Assembly (NCBI GenBank): GCA_964370855.1
Contig: CAYJMF010000126.1
Span: 1-12,189, forward strand
Reading direction: 5' to 3'
DNA length: 12,189 nt
Source of the DNA: JAKLKS01 sp964370855
GTDB lineage: Bacteria > Planctomycetota > JAJSAM01 > JAKLKS01
Under the pieces are notes generated by a model. It was not told the DNA's origin, searched no databases, and saw nothing but the letters and a program-made list of their open reading frames with translations. Positions 1 to 7,049 of the stretch are shown here, piece after piece. Numbering within the stretch: the stretch's first letter is position 1; every line of letters starts with the position of its first letter. Both the position numbers and the translations under genes were made by a program.

Positions 1-34
1 GTGGAGGCGTCCCTGAACGACGGGACGCCTCCAC
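1..34. repeat. Perfect 13-bp stem hairpin at window start
   Basis: Bases 1-13 (gtggaggcgtccc) are exactly the reverse complement of 22-34, with an 8-nt loop at 14-21. No T-run follows on either side. It could be the terminator stem of a gene that lies left of the window, or one of a family of intergenic hairpins in this genome; similar perfect hairpins occur at 281-326 and 10094-10128. Because it begins at base 1, the stem may continue outside the window. Confidence 0.6.
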
Positions 35-280
35 TTCCGGGACCGATGGAGAGGAGGAGAGGCGGGGGATTCGAGACGCCTTCCGGAGCCGCGAGGAGGT
101 CCCCGGGATCGGGGCTATGGATCATGGGGGACGGCGTTCATCGTTCGTGCCTTGAAGTCACCGGATATCCGCCGGGGTGCCCGCCGTCCCCCAGGATCCA
201 GTGTCCCGATCCCGTATCCCCCCTTCTGGATCCTCAGGCAGATTCGACCCCGCCGCCTCCCTCCTTTGACTTCCTACGCT

Positions 281-326
281 CCCGACGGGGGAGCATCGGG
301 TCCTTTCCCGATGCTCCCCCGTCGGG
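281..326. repeat. Perfect 20-bp stem hairpin, 6-nt loop
   Basis: Bases 281-300 pair without mismatch with 307-326 around the loop tccttt (301-306). The stem is very GC-rich and would be extremely stable in RNA from either strand. No U-run follows, so it is not a textbook intrinsic terminator. It lies about 70 bp upstream of the TAGAAT box that probably drives the gene at 430, so it may insulate that promoter from upstream transcription, or it may be a palindromic repeat unit of the genome. Confidence 0.7.
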
Positions 327-369
327 GGCCGCGCGCCGGCAGGCGCGCAACGCCAGCGAAGAGCCCGGG

Positions 370-398
370 TCTTGCGCCTCGGCGGGGCGTGTTAGAAT
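370..398 (+). promoter_or_regulatory. Putative promoter of the secreted protein gene
   Basis: TAGAAT at 393-398 matches a sigma70-type -10 box at 5 of 6 positions. Upstream, TCTTGC at 370-375 lies 17 nt away and could be a weak -35. The same TAGAAT or TACAAT word stands in front of queC (6351) and the aldo/keto reductase gene (8400), which supports it as the genome's -10 element. Here it is followed by a leader of roughly 25 nt containing GGAGAG about 5 nt before the ATG, so this gene is leadered, unlike those two. Confidence 0.45.
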
Positions 399-429
399 CC
401 GGGGTTCGCCCCCCCCACCGGAGAGAGCC

Positions 430-2646
430 ATGAGATTCCCCGCCGCCCTTCCCGCCGCCGCCCTCCTGGCCCTCGGGGCCGCCGCCCTCGCCGTCAACGC
501 CGACGCCGACCTCCTGCCCGGGGACCGGCTCCACGGGAACATCCTCGCCCCCGGCGACTCCGACGAACTGCGGATCTGGCTCCCGGCCGACGCCGTCCTC
601 ACCGTGGACGCCCTGGCGGAGAAGGGGAGCGCGCTGCTGCCGGTTCTCGAGGTCCTCGATCCCGACGGCGTTCCCCTCGATCTCGCGGCCTTCACGCAGC
701 CCGGGCCGAAGGGGGTCGGGGTGAAGGTGAAGAAGGGGCCCGCGGGAGGGAAGGGCGGGGTCTTCACCTTCGTGGTGTCCGGGGGGGGCTCCACCGGGGG
801 GAAGTACGCCTTCCGCTCCCGGGCGAAGATGCCCTCGAAGTTCTCGGCGACCCTCGAGATCCCCGCCGGCGAGGGGGCGACCTTCCCCTTCGACGCTCCG
901 GCGGGATCGACCCTCGCCTGGAAGGTGGCGGCCGCGGACGGCTCCACCGCCGACGGCCTCGCCATGGACGGGCTCGAGGCCCCCGACGCGTCGACCTTCC
1001 CCCTGGACGGGCTCTCCGGGAGGAAGGTCCCTCTCGCGCAGGACGGGACCTGGCTCCTCGGGGTGCGCAACGACGGCGCGGCCGCCGCCTCCGCCGAGGT
1101 CTCCGTGACCCTCGCCCTCCCGAAGGCCTCCACGGGGGTGTACTGGCTCTCCCCCTTCGGCTTCGGGGAGGCGCCGAAGGTGGCCTCGGTGACGCCGTCG
1201 AAGATCCTCGACGACCGCATCGCCGAGGGGGTCGTCGTGGCCGGCCTCGGCTTCGACGCGCAGGCGGTGCTGCGCCTCGAGAGGAAGGGCGAGGAGCCGG
1301 TCCTCCTCGCGGCGGCGACGGTGGAGAACGGGGAGACCGTCGTCTCCGACATCGACCCCTCCTCCCTCGCGCCGGGCACCTGGAACGTGGTGGTCGAGAA
1401 CCCGAGCGGCGCCCGGGCCACGGGGCGGCTCAAGGTCCAGTCCGCCTCCAGCGTCCGCCTGCCGAGGGGGGTGGTCGAGGACACCGAGGTCTGGTGGCTC
1501 GACTTCGACGGGGAGGCCTTCCGGGCCGACCTCGACCTCCTCGGGCTCGGCTCCGCGACGGCCTCCACCCGGGCCCTGGCCGAGGCGGGGGTCAAGTCCT
1601 ACGCCCTCTACTACCTGCGGCGCGCCTTCGCCCTCACGGGCCGGGACGGGAAGCCCGTCGAGGGGTCGGTGCCCGTCTCCTTCATCCTCGAGGAGCCCCC
1701 CGCGACCCTCGGCTCCCCGGGAACGACCTTCAACCGGATCCGCATCGGGGGGACGGCCGCGGGAGGGGACCCCTCCAGCAACCCCTCCTATCCCTGGGGG
1801 AACTCCCCCCTCGACGAGGGCAACGTCTCCTACGAGGACCTCGACCCGGAGGCGGAGGCCGGGCTCGGGCTCCGCACCGGGGCCCTGGCCCCCTCCGTCG
1901 GGACGGGGACGCCGGAGTGGCTCGCCGCCACGCTGCCCCTGCGGGCGAGCCCGCTCACGGCCGCCGACGAGCCCTGGTACTTCGGGGCGACCCCGGGGAC
2001 GGCGGCGCAGGGAACCCGCTACCGGGACATCGAGAAGGCCACACGCATCGTCGGGAAGGAAATCGGGACGACGCTGGCCCACTTCATCGCCCGCTCCATG
2101 GGGACCGCCGACGGGATCTCCGGGGCCTCCTACGTGCCGGTGAAGGTCGGGGAGTACGCAGCCCTGCCGCTGCCGGGGTTCTCCCTAGCCGAGCGGGCGG
2201 CCCTGGCCGCCGGCGCGCGGGCGGGGCTGCCGGGGAAGTCGAAGACCCTCGAGGCCGCCTGGTTCCCGCCGCGGGAGACTCTCCCCTACCTGCTCCCCGA
2301 CGCGACCACGACCAAGCCCTACGTGCAGGCCTTCGCTGTGACCGGGGGGCGGCCCGACGCCGAAGCCGGGGACATCGTCTACGCGGGGATCTCCGGCTCC
2401 ATCCCCGCGGAGTTCATCCTCGACGCCACGGGGGGGATCTCCGGGACGGCGCCGCTCCGGGACGTGAACAGCCAGCTCGTGGGGGGCGCCTTCTTCTTCC
2501 TCGTCCGCTGGCGGGACAAGGTGACCGGGGAGGAGTTCTACTTCGCCCACCGCCTCAACCTCCTGGTGGACACCTCCAACCCCGCCCTCTCCCCCGCCGA
2601 AGTCGCCCTCGGCCAGCAACGCAACGCCCAGACCCTGGCGGAATGA
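430..2646 (+). CDS. Secreted multidomain protein with TIG-like, degenerate metzincin-like and Ig-like regions
   Basis: Probably an exported protein of 738 residues; function unknown. ATG 430 is chosen because GGAGAG lies just before it and a signal peptide follows (MR, then a long Ala/Leu core, cleavage near residue 24). Visible regions: a PPC-like beta domain at about 25-135, a second similar one at about 135-240, an IPT/TIG-like domain at 250-337 (starting KVASVTPSK), an alpha/beta part at about 345-600, and a putative-Ig-like end at about 630-735 with the motif ILDATGGISGTAP. The alpha/beta part contains H551-F-I-A-R-S-M-G-T-A-D561, which lines up with the metzincin zinc motif HExxHxxGxxH/D but has lost the catalytic Glu and second His. 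The mature protein has no cysteine, unlike disulfide-bonded secreted enzymes. Domain names are from pattern memory; only export and the modular beta-rich design are secure. The stop codon runs into the 50-bp inverted repeat. Confidence 0.75.
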   Translation: MRFPAALPAAALLALGAAALAVNADADLLPGDRLHGNILAPGDSDELRIWLPADAVLTVDALAEKGSALLPVLEVLDPDGVPLDLAAFTQPGPKGVGVKVKKGPAGGKGGVFTFVVSGGGSTGGKYAFRSRAKMPSKFSATLEIPAGEGATFPFDAPAGSTLAWKVAAADGSTADGLAMDGLEAPDASTFPLDGLSGRKVPLAQDGTWLLGVRNDGAAAASAEVSVTLALPKASTGVYWLSPFGFGEAPKVASVTPSKILDDRIAEGVVVAGLGFDAQAVLRLERKGEEPVLLAAATVENGETVVSDIDPSSLAPGTWNVVVENPSGARATGRLKVQSASSVRLPRGVVEDTEVWWLDFDGEAFRADLDLLGLGSATASTRALAEAGVKSYALYYLRRAFALTGRDGKPVEGSVPVSFILEEPPATLGSPGTTFNRIRIGGTAAGGDPSSNPSYPWGNSPLDEGNVSYEDLDPEAEAGLGLRTGALAPSVGTGTPEWLAATLPLRASPLTAADEPWYFGATPGTAAQGTRYRDIEKATRIVGKEIGTTLAHFIARSMGTADGISGASYVPVKVGEYAALPLPGFSLAERAALAAGARAGLPGKSKTLEAAWFPPRETLPYLLPDATTTKPYVQAFAVTGGRPDAEAGDIVYAGISGSIPAEFILDATGGISGTAPLRDVNSQLVGGAFFFLVRWRDKVTGEEFYFAHRLNLLVDTSNPALSPAEVALGQQRNAQTLAE

Positions 2647-2770
2647 CGCCGCCATACTGAACCCGACCCAGATTGGCGGCGAGGGCGGGGGCGAAGCACC
2701 ATGGCCCGGGAGTGAGGGTCTCGCCCCCGCCCTCGCCGCCAATCTGGGTCGGGTTCAGTATGGCGGCGTC
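2645..2770. repeat. Perfect 50-bp inverted repeat, 26-nt spacer
   Basis: Bases 2645-2694 are the exact reverse complement of 2721-2770; I checked all 50 positions. The spacer is 2695-2720. The left arm starts inside the TGA stop of the secreted protein gene and the right arm ends 17 nt before the dsbD stop, so it fills the gap between two convergent genes. Transcripts from either side would fold into a very long hairpin, making it a candidate bidirectional terminator. The arms are far longer than usual for a terminator and have no U-tract, so a MITE- or REP-like palindromic element is equally possible. It has no coding capacity. Confidence 0.85.
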
Positions 2771-2776
2771 CACCCT

Positions 2777-2787
2777 GTGCCAGGCAC
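2777..2787. repeat. Short palindrome GTGCC-A-GGCAC
   Basis: An 11-bp palindrome with 5-bp arms lies immediately before the dsbD stop codon on the + strand coordinates and just outside the right arm of the 50-bp inverted repeat. From memory, GGTGCCTGGCACC-like palindromes recur as dispersed intergenic repeats in several uncultured bacterial lineages. That resemblance cannot be tested here, and a short palindrome can arise by chance in such GC-rich DNA. Confidence 0.3.
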
Positions 2788-4743
2788 CTATTGTGCGGCT
2801 GCGTCTAGAAACTCCGTCATCTCCCGGGCGAAGGAGTCGGTGCCGCCGCCGGGGAAGGAGAGGCGGCCCTCCCCGATCTCCTTGCCGTCGCCGTCCAGGG
2901 TGACGTAGAGGGGGATGGCGGAGGTCTCGAAGCGCTCCTCCAGCATCCGCCTCCATTCGGCGCTGCGGGCCTCCGGCTTCCGGTCGTTGATCCAGAGCCG
3001 CACGAGGACGAACCTCGCGAGCCTCGACGCGATCTCCGGCCGCGGCAGGACACCTCGTTCCACGAGGTTGCAGTTCGCTCAGCCGAAGCCCGTGAAGTCC
3101 ACGAAGACCGGCTTCCCCGTCCGCTTCGCCTCGGCGAGGGCGGCGTCGAGGTCGTTGCGGATCCACGGGAGGGAGCCTTTCTCGACGGTGCCGGCCCCGC
3201 CCCGCCCGCCCTCCGCCTCCGCGTCCTCCCGGATGATGAAGGACTCGACGAAGGGGCTGATGCGCCGCCCGGAGAGCCCCGGCAGCATGTAGAGCCCCGC
3301 CGCGAGGAAGGCGAGGGCGAAGAGCATCCGGGGCACCCCCACCCCCTCGACCTTCGTGTCGTGGGGCAGGACGATGAAGCCGAGGAGGTAGAGGAACGCC
3401 CCCAGCGCGCAGGCGATCCAGGCCGCCAGCACCACCTCGAAGGAGAAGATCTCCCAGCCCCACAGCATGTCCGCGGCCCGCAGGAACTTGAAGGCCGCCG
3501 CCACCTCCACGAATCCCATGACCACCTTCACCGCGTTGAGCCATCCCCCCGACCGCGGGAGTTTCTTCAGCACCCCGGGGAAGAGCGCCGTCAGGAAGAA
3601 GGGCAGGGTGAAGGTGGCGGCGTAGACGGACATGCCGACCACCCCGAGGACCAGGTCCTTCCGCGCCACCAGCACGAGCCCCCCGGCGAAGGGGGCGGCG
3701 CAGGCGAAGGAGGTGAAGGCCAGCGTCATCCCCATGAAGAAGAGCCCCGCCCCTCCCCCGCTCCCCGCCTTCGCCTGGGACCAGTTCGTGAGGAAGGCCG
3801 GGAGCTGGATGTCGTAGGCCCCGAACAGCGACAGCGAGAGGTAGACGAGGAACACGAAGATGGCGATGTTGAAGCCCGGGGAGAGGGCGAGGTCCGAGGG
3901 CCCCACCTTGAACACCAGGGACACCGCGAGCCCGATGCCGGCAAGGGAGAGGAACATCCCCGCCCCGTAGGACAGCGCGCTCGAGAGAATCCTCCCCGGC
4001 TCCTTCTCCGCCCGCTTCGTCAGGAGGGAGACGGTGAGCGGGATCATGGGGAAGACGCAGGGGGTGAGGATGGTGAGGAAGCCCGCCCCGACGGCGGCGA
4101 GGAGGAAGCCGAGGGAGATGCCGGATTCCCCGGCCCCCTCGCGGGCCGCCTTGAGGAGGACCTTGCCCGCCTCTCCCTTCCCGCTCGATCGCCACCCGGT
4201 CGCGGGGACCGCCGGCGACGGTGCCGCCGCCGCCTTCGGATCGATCGTCAGTTCCACGGTGAAGGGGATCTCCGAGGGCGGCAGGCACCCCGTGTCGTTG
4301 CAGGGGTTGACGTGGGCCACCCCCTCGAGGAGGACCTTCCCCGCCGCCGCTCCCGCGGGGACCTTCACCACCGCCGCGTAGACGGCGGTGCCGGAGAACT
4401 CCATGCGGGGGCCGTCGTCGAACTCGTACTTGTGGGGGGCCGGGGGGGTCGTCGGCGCCCACTCCCCCGCCTCGAACCCGGCGGGAAGGGTGCGGACCTC
4501 GATCCTCGTGTCCTGCTCGTAGAAGTCCCCGGGCCCGTAGACGTGCCACCCCGGCTGCAGCGTGAGGACGACCTCCACCACCGCCGAGCCGCCGGGCGGG
4601 ACCGCCGCCCCGTCCTTCACCCGCCCCTCGGCGGCGACGACGTCGCCGGCCTGCTGCGCCCGCGCCGCGGCGGCGGGGACGAGGAGCCCCCCGAGAAGGG
4701 CCAGAAGCGCGGCGGCGGGCCGGAGGAGGTGGCGCATGGTCAT
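2788..4743 (-). CDS. dsbD: Thiol:disulfide interchange protein DsbD with predicted selenocysteine at codon 555
   Basis: Carries reducing power from cytoplasmic thioredoxin across the membrane to envelope proteins. Layout over 651 codons: signal peptide to about residue 29; N-terminal periplasmic domain with C148-N-D-T-G-C153, then PP; membrane domain of about eight helices with C229 in ILTPCVFPMIPL and C348 in FACAAPFAGG; C-terminal thioredoxin-like domain from about 525. All three redox pairs of the DsbD family are present, except that the first residue of the last pair is UGA: VDFTGFG-U555-A-N-C558. The same frame continues 96 sense codons to a TAG, with the thioredoxin cis-Pro at P611 (SAIPLYV). 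A SECIS-like hairpin follows the UGA. If UGA stopped translation, the product would be 554 residues and lack its output domain. Start: ATG 4743, or ATG 4737; no clear Shine-Dalgarno. It lies 57 nt after the transporter gene and is probably in its operon. DsbD identity is near certain; selenocysteine is inference. Confidence 0.88.
3045..3078 (-). promoter_or_regulatory. Candidate bacterial SECIS element in dsbD
   Basis: Directly after the UGA on the coding strand, nucleotides +11 to +17 (ACCTCGT) pair perfectly with +21 to +27 (ACGAGGT) around the loop GGA. This 7-bp stem covers 3052-3068. Three further pairs (GCA at +8 to +10 with TGC at +32 to +34) can form below a 4-nt bulge. Bacterial SECIS elements lie inside the coding region just after the UGA, with an apical loop about 16-37 nt away and a G among the first loop bases; here the loop begins at +18 with GG. 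The fit is good, but short hairpins are common in GC-rich DNA. Confidence 0.6.
3079..3081 (-). other. In-frame UGA codon, predicted selenocysteine (U555)
   Basis: The codon replaces the cysteine expected as the first, nucleophilic residue of the thioredoxin-domain CxxC of DsbD (Cys461 in the E. coli protein). The resolving cysteine C558 is intact. UGA is a genuine stop for the secreted protein gene, queC, the Gph-like gene, the lipoprotein gene and vapB in this window, so readthrough would have to be specific to this site. A TGC-to-TGA sequencing error or a nonsense mutation is the main alternative. Confidence 0.7.
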
Positions 4744-4800
4744 CGGATCATGGGAAGGAACACCCCGGGGACCGCGTTTCTTCCCCCCGTCCCCCGGCCG

Positions 4801-6210
4801 CTACACCCCGTGCTGGATGAAGAGGAAGCAGCAGAGGATGAGGAGCGGCATCAGGATCCCCATGGACCAGAGCATGTAGCCGAAGAAGGAGGGCATCTTC
4901 TGCCCCGCGGACTCGGCGATGGACTTGACCATGAAGTTCGGCCCGTTCCCGATGTAGGTGTTGGCCCCCATGAAGACGGCCCCGAGGGAGATGGCCGCCA
5001 GCAGGTCCACGGGGAACACGTTGCCGGCGCCCTTCCCCACCAGCGCCACCGTCTCCACCCCGGTGGCGATGGGGTCGTGGGCCCCGAGCGCCGTGGAGAA
5101 GAAGGTCAGGTAGGTGGGCGCGTTGTCGAGGAAGGACGACAGGGCCCCGGTGGCGTAGAAGTACTGCCAGGGCTTGTGGATCCCGAGCTCCGACCCGTGC
5201 ACCTGGAGGAGCTGGAGCGCCGGGACCATGGCCACGAAGATCCCGGCGAAGAGGATCGCCACCTCGTTGATGGGGCCGTAGGTGAATCCGTTCTTCACCC
5301 GGAGTTCCTTCGACGATGTCAGGAGGGAGGCGACGCCGAGGGCCGCCATGGCCCCGGCCTGGAGCAGCCCCTCCAGGAAGATGACGGCGACGATGACCCC
5401 TCCGAGGAACAGGAAGTTGAGCCCCCCGGCGATGCGCAGGGGCTCGATGCGCGTGTCGTCGGCGACGATGTCCGGCCTCGCTTCCCTGCGGTACTGGACC
5501 GTGTCCCAGACGTAGAAGACGGCCAGCAACGCACCCACCACGAAGAGCCACTCCTTCCAGAGGTGGGTCAGGGTCCACCAGAAGGGGACGCCGCGGAGGT
5601 ATCCGAGGAAGAGGGGCGGGTCCCCGACGGGGGTCAGGCAGCCGCCGCAGTTGGAGACGATGAAGATGAAGAAGACCACTACGTGCAGCGTGCGGTGGCG
5701 CTCGCTGTTGATCCGCAGGATGGGCCGGATGAGGAGCATGCTCGCCCCGGTGGTCCCCACGAGATTCGCCAGCAGGCCGCCGATGGCGAGGATGATCGTG
5801 TTGTTGCGAGGCGTCGCCCGGATGTCCCCCGTGAGCAGGATCCCCCCGCTGATGATGTAGAGGGAGCCGAGCAGCGCGATGAACGCGACATACTCCATGA
5901 CGGTGTGGCCCAGGGCCTCCCCGCCTCCGTCCTTCCACTCCACGACGAGCATCCCGAGCACGGGAAGGGCCCAGACCGCCGCGACGATGGCCCGGTTCCT
6001 GTTGTTCTCCCACCAGTGGTGGGCCACGAGGGGGAGGATGGCGATGGAGAGCAGGAGCCCCGCGAAGGGGAGCGCCCAGGAGAAGGCCAGGTCCTTCGCG
6101 AAGGGGAGCACGTCGGAACCCCCGCCCCCGGAGGCGAAGGCCGGCCCCGCGGCGCCGAGGAGGAGGAGGCCCCCCGCGGCGACGGCAGGAAGGAAGCGGC
6201 GCAGTGCCAT
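4801..6210 (-). CDS. NhaD/ArsB-superfamily sodium:proton antiporter-like transporter
   Basis: Inner-membrane ion transporter of 469 residues, most likely exchanging Na+ (or Li+) for H+. It has roughly eleven to twelve hydrophobic segments. Diagnostic stretches are LANLVGTTGASMLLIRPI at about 148-164, N187-C-G-G-C-L-T-P-V-G-D-P-P-L-F-L-G203, and SSFLDNAPTYL at 358-368. These match the paired 'T-P-x-G-D-P-P' and 'D-N-x-P' re-entrant motifs of NhaD and related citrate/arsenite transporters. The N-terminus (MALRRF, then a hydrophobic run ending AFA-SGGGG) looks like a cleavable signal peptide. The start is supported by AGGAG 9 nt upstream. The two cysteines in NCGGC are unusual. It is first in a probable two-gene unit with dsbD. 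Ion specificity cannot be read from the sequence; a citrate or other anion substrate is possible. Confidence 0.85.
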   Translation of the reverse strand: MALRRFLPAVAAGGLLLLGAAGPAFASGGGGSDVLPFAKDLAFSWALPFAGLLLSIAILPLVAHHWWENNRNRAIVAAVWALPVLGMLVVEWKDGGGEALGHTVMEYVAFIALLGSLYIISGGILLTGDIRATPRNNTIILAIGGLLANLVGTTGASMLLIRPILRINSERHRTLHVVVFFIFIVSNCGGCLTPVGDPPLFLGYLRGVPFWWTLTHLWKEWLFVVGALLAVFYVWDTVQYRREARPDIVADDTRIEPLRIAGGLNFLFLGGVIVAVIFLEGLLQAGAMAALGVASLLTSSKELRVKNGFTYGPINEVAILFAGIFVAMVPALQLLQVHGSELGIHKPWQYFYATGALSSFLDNAPTYLTFFSTALGAHDPIATGVETVALVGKGAGNVFPVDLLAAISLGAVFMGANTYIGNGPNFMVKSIAESAGQKMPSFFGYMLWSMGILMPLLILCCFLFIQHGV

Positions 6211-6242
6211 CGAAGGGGGCTCCTGGGGCCGGGGAGGGGGAT

Positions 6243-6271
6243 AGGATACGGAGGGCGCGGCGGACCGCCAA
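6243..6271 (-). promoter_or_regulatory. Putative promoter of the transporter-dsbD unit
   Basis: On the minus strand, TTGGCG (6271-6266) and TATCCT (6248-6243) are separated by exactly 17 nt and each matches four of six bases of the sigma70 consensus. Transcription would start near 6236, giving a short leader that contains the AGGAG of the transporter gene. Confidence 0.45.
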
Positions 6272-6350
6272 GGGATGCGGGGGATCCGGCGCCCGTCACC
6301 TCCTCACACCCCGTGACAGCCAACCTCCGCCCCTCCCCCGTGCCCCCGGG

Positions 6351-6362
6351 TAGAATCCCCCC
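6351..6362 (+). promoter_or_regulatory. TAGAAT box 6 nt before queC ATG: leaderless promoter candidate
   Basis: TAGAAT at 6351-6356 is followed by six C residues and then the ATG. A -10 box ending at -7 relative to the first base of the start codon places transcription initiation on the A of the ATG, giving a leaderless mRNA. No Shine-Dalgarno-like purine run is present in the preceding 20 nt. No convincing -35 is visible. Confidence 0.5.
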
Positions 6363-7049
6363 ATGGCGCGGAAGGCGGTGGTGCTCGTGTCCGGCGGGCT
6401 CGATTCCACGGTGACGGCGGCGGAGGCCGCGTTCCGGGGGTTCGAGGTCCACGCCCTCTCCGTGCACTACGGGCAACGCCACGACGCCGAGATCGAGGCC
6501 GCCCGCGCCATCGCCGCCCTCCTCGACTGCGCCAGCTTCCGGGAGATCACCGTGAACCTCGCCGGCTTCGGCGGGTCGGCCCTCACGGACCCCCTCGAGG
6601 CGCTCCCCCTCGACCGCTCCGCCGACGCCATCTCCCACGGCATCCCCTCCACCTACGTCCCCGCCCGCAACACCGTCTTCCTCTCCCTCGCCCTCTCCCT
6701 CGCCGAGGCCATCGGCGCCCGGGACATCTTCCTCGGGGTGAACGCCGTGGACTACTCCGGCTACCCCGACTGCCGCCCCGCCTTCCTCGAGGCCTTCGAG
6801 AGGCTCGCCTCCGTCTCCACGAAGGCCGGCGTGGAGGGGGAGGAGTTCCGCGTCCACGCCCCCCTCGTCCTCATGGGGAAGGCGGAGATCATCCGCCGCG
6901 GCCTGGAACTCGGCCTCGACCTCGGGCTCACCCGCTCCTGCTACGACCTCGACCGGGCGGGGCGGGCCTGCGGCCACTGCGACTCCTGCCTCATCCGCCG
7001 CCGCGGATTCGAGGAGGCGGGGGTCCCGGACCCGACGGACTACCAGTGA
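6363..7049 (+). CDS. queC: 7-cyano-7-deazaguanine synthase QueC
   Basis: Converts 7-carboxy-7-deazaguanine to preQ0 with ATP and ammonia, a step in queuosine (tRNA) and deazaguanine biosynthesis in the cytoplasm. The 228-residue length is normal for the family. The PP-loop ATP motif is S10-G-G-L-D-S-T16. Other family signatures are VHYGQRH, the segment YVPARNTVFLSLA and GVNAVDYSGYPDCRP. The four zinc-binding cysteines are C193, C203, C206 and C209 (SCYD, then CGHCDSC). The start is the first ATG, with a TAGAAT box 6 nt upstream. The stop overlaps the GTG start of queE (GTGA), so the two genes are translationally coupled. queD and folE/queF are not in the window. The identification is very secure. 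Confidence 0.97.
   Translation: MARKAVVLVSGGLDSTVTAAEAAFRGFEVHALSVHYGQRHDAEIEAARAIAALLDCASFREITVNLAGFGGSALTDPLEALPLDRSADAISHGIPSTYVPARNTVFLSLALSLAEAIGARDIFLGVNAVDYSGYPDCRPAFLEAFERLASVSTKAGVEGEEFRVHAPLVLMGKAEIIRRGLELGLDLGLTRSCYDLDRAGRACGHCDSCLIRRRGFEEAGVPDPTDYQ

Larger units (their letters stand above)
1..429. other. Non-coding region upstream of the secreted protein gene
   Basis: The + frame is open from base 1 to the next gene, but the translation before 430 is a low-complexity mix of Pro, Arg, Gly and Ser without the third-position G/C bias or fold-like composition of the downstream protein. I see no gene here. It holds two perfect hairpins (1-34 and 281-326), a 9-bp inverted repeat (193-201 with 226-234) and a promoter-like TAGAAT at 393-398. 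It is probably an intergenic space carrying the terminator of an upstream gene and the promoter of the gene at 430. Confidence 0.6.

Noticed and set aside
193..234. 9-bp inverted repeat aggatccag/ctggatcct as an operator
   Set aside because: The spacer is 24 nt and it lies far from the promoter; short repeats like this are expected by chance.
1..429. N-terminal extension of the secreted protein, since the frame is open from base 1
   Set aside because: The extension would bury a clear signal peptide at 430, its translation looks like random GC-rich DNA, and it contains two perfect hairpins and a promoter-like box.
274..2082. Long minus strand frame opposite the secreted protein gene
   Set aside because: Low-complexity Gly/Arg/Pro/Glu translation with no motifs; a shadow of the + strand gene.
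2788..3063. Separate small gene starting at GTG 3063 downstream of a truncated dsbD
   Set aside because: It lacks the first strand and active site of a thioredoxin, has no Shine-Dalgarno, and is in perfect frame with dsbD across the single UGA; it is the second half of one domain.
3079..3081. Frameshift or dsbD pseudogene
   Set aside because: No frame change is needed on either side and the rest of the gene keeps all family motifs. A point sequencing error cannot be excluded and is listed as an alternative.
3361..6414. Very long open + strand frame (about 1000 codons) opposite the dsbD and transporter genes
   Set aside because: The translation is rich in Gly, Arg, Glu, His and Asp without fold-like patterning. 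It is the usual antisense shadow in GC-rich DNA; the minus strand frames encode recognisable proteins.
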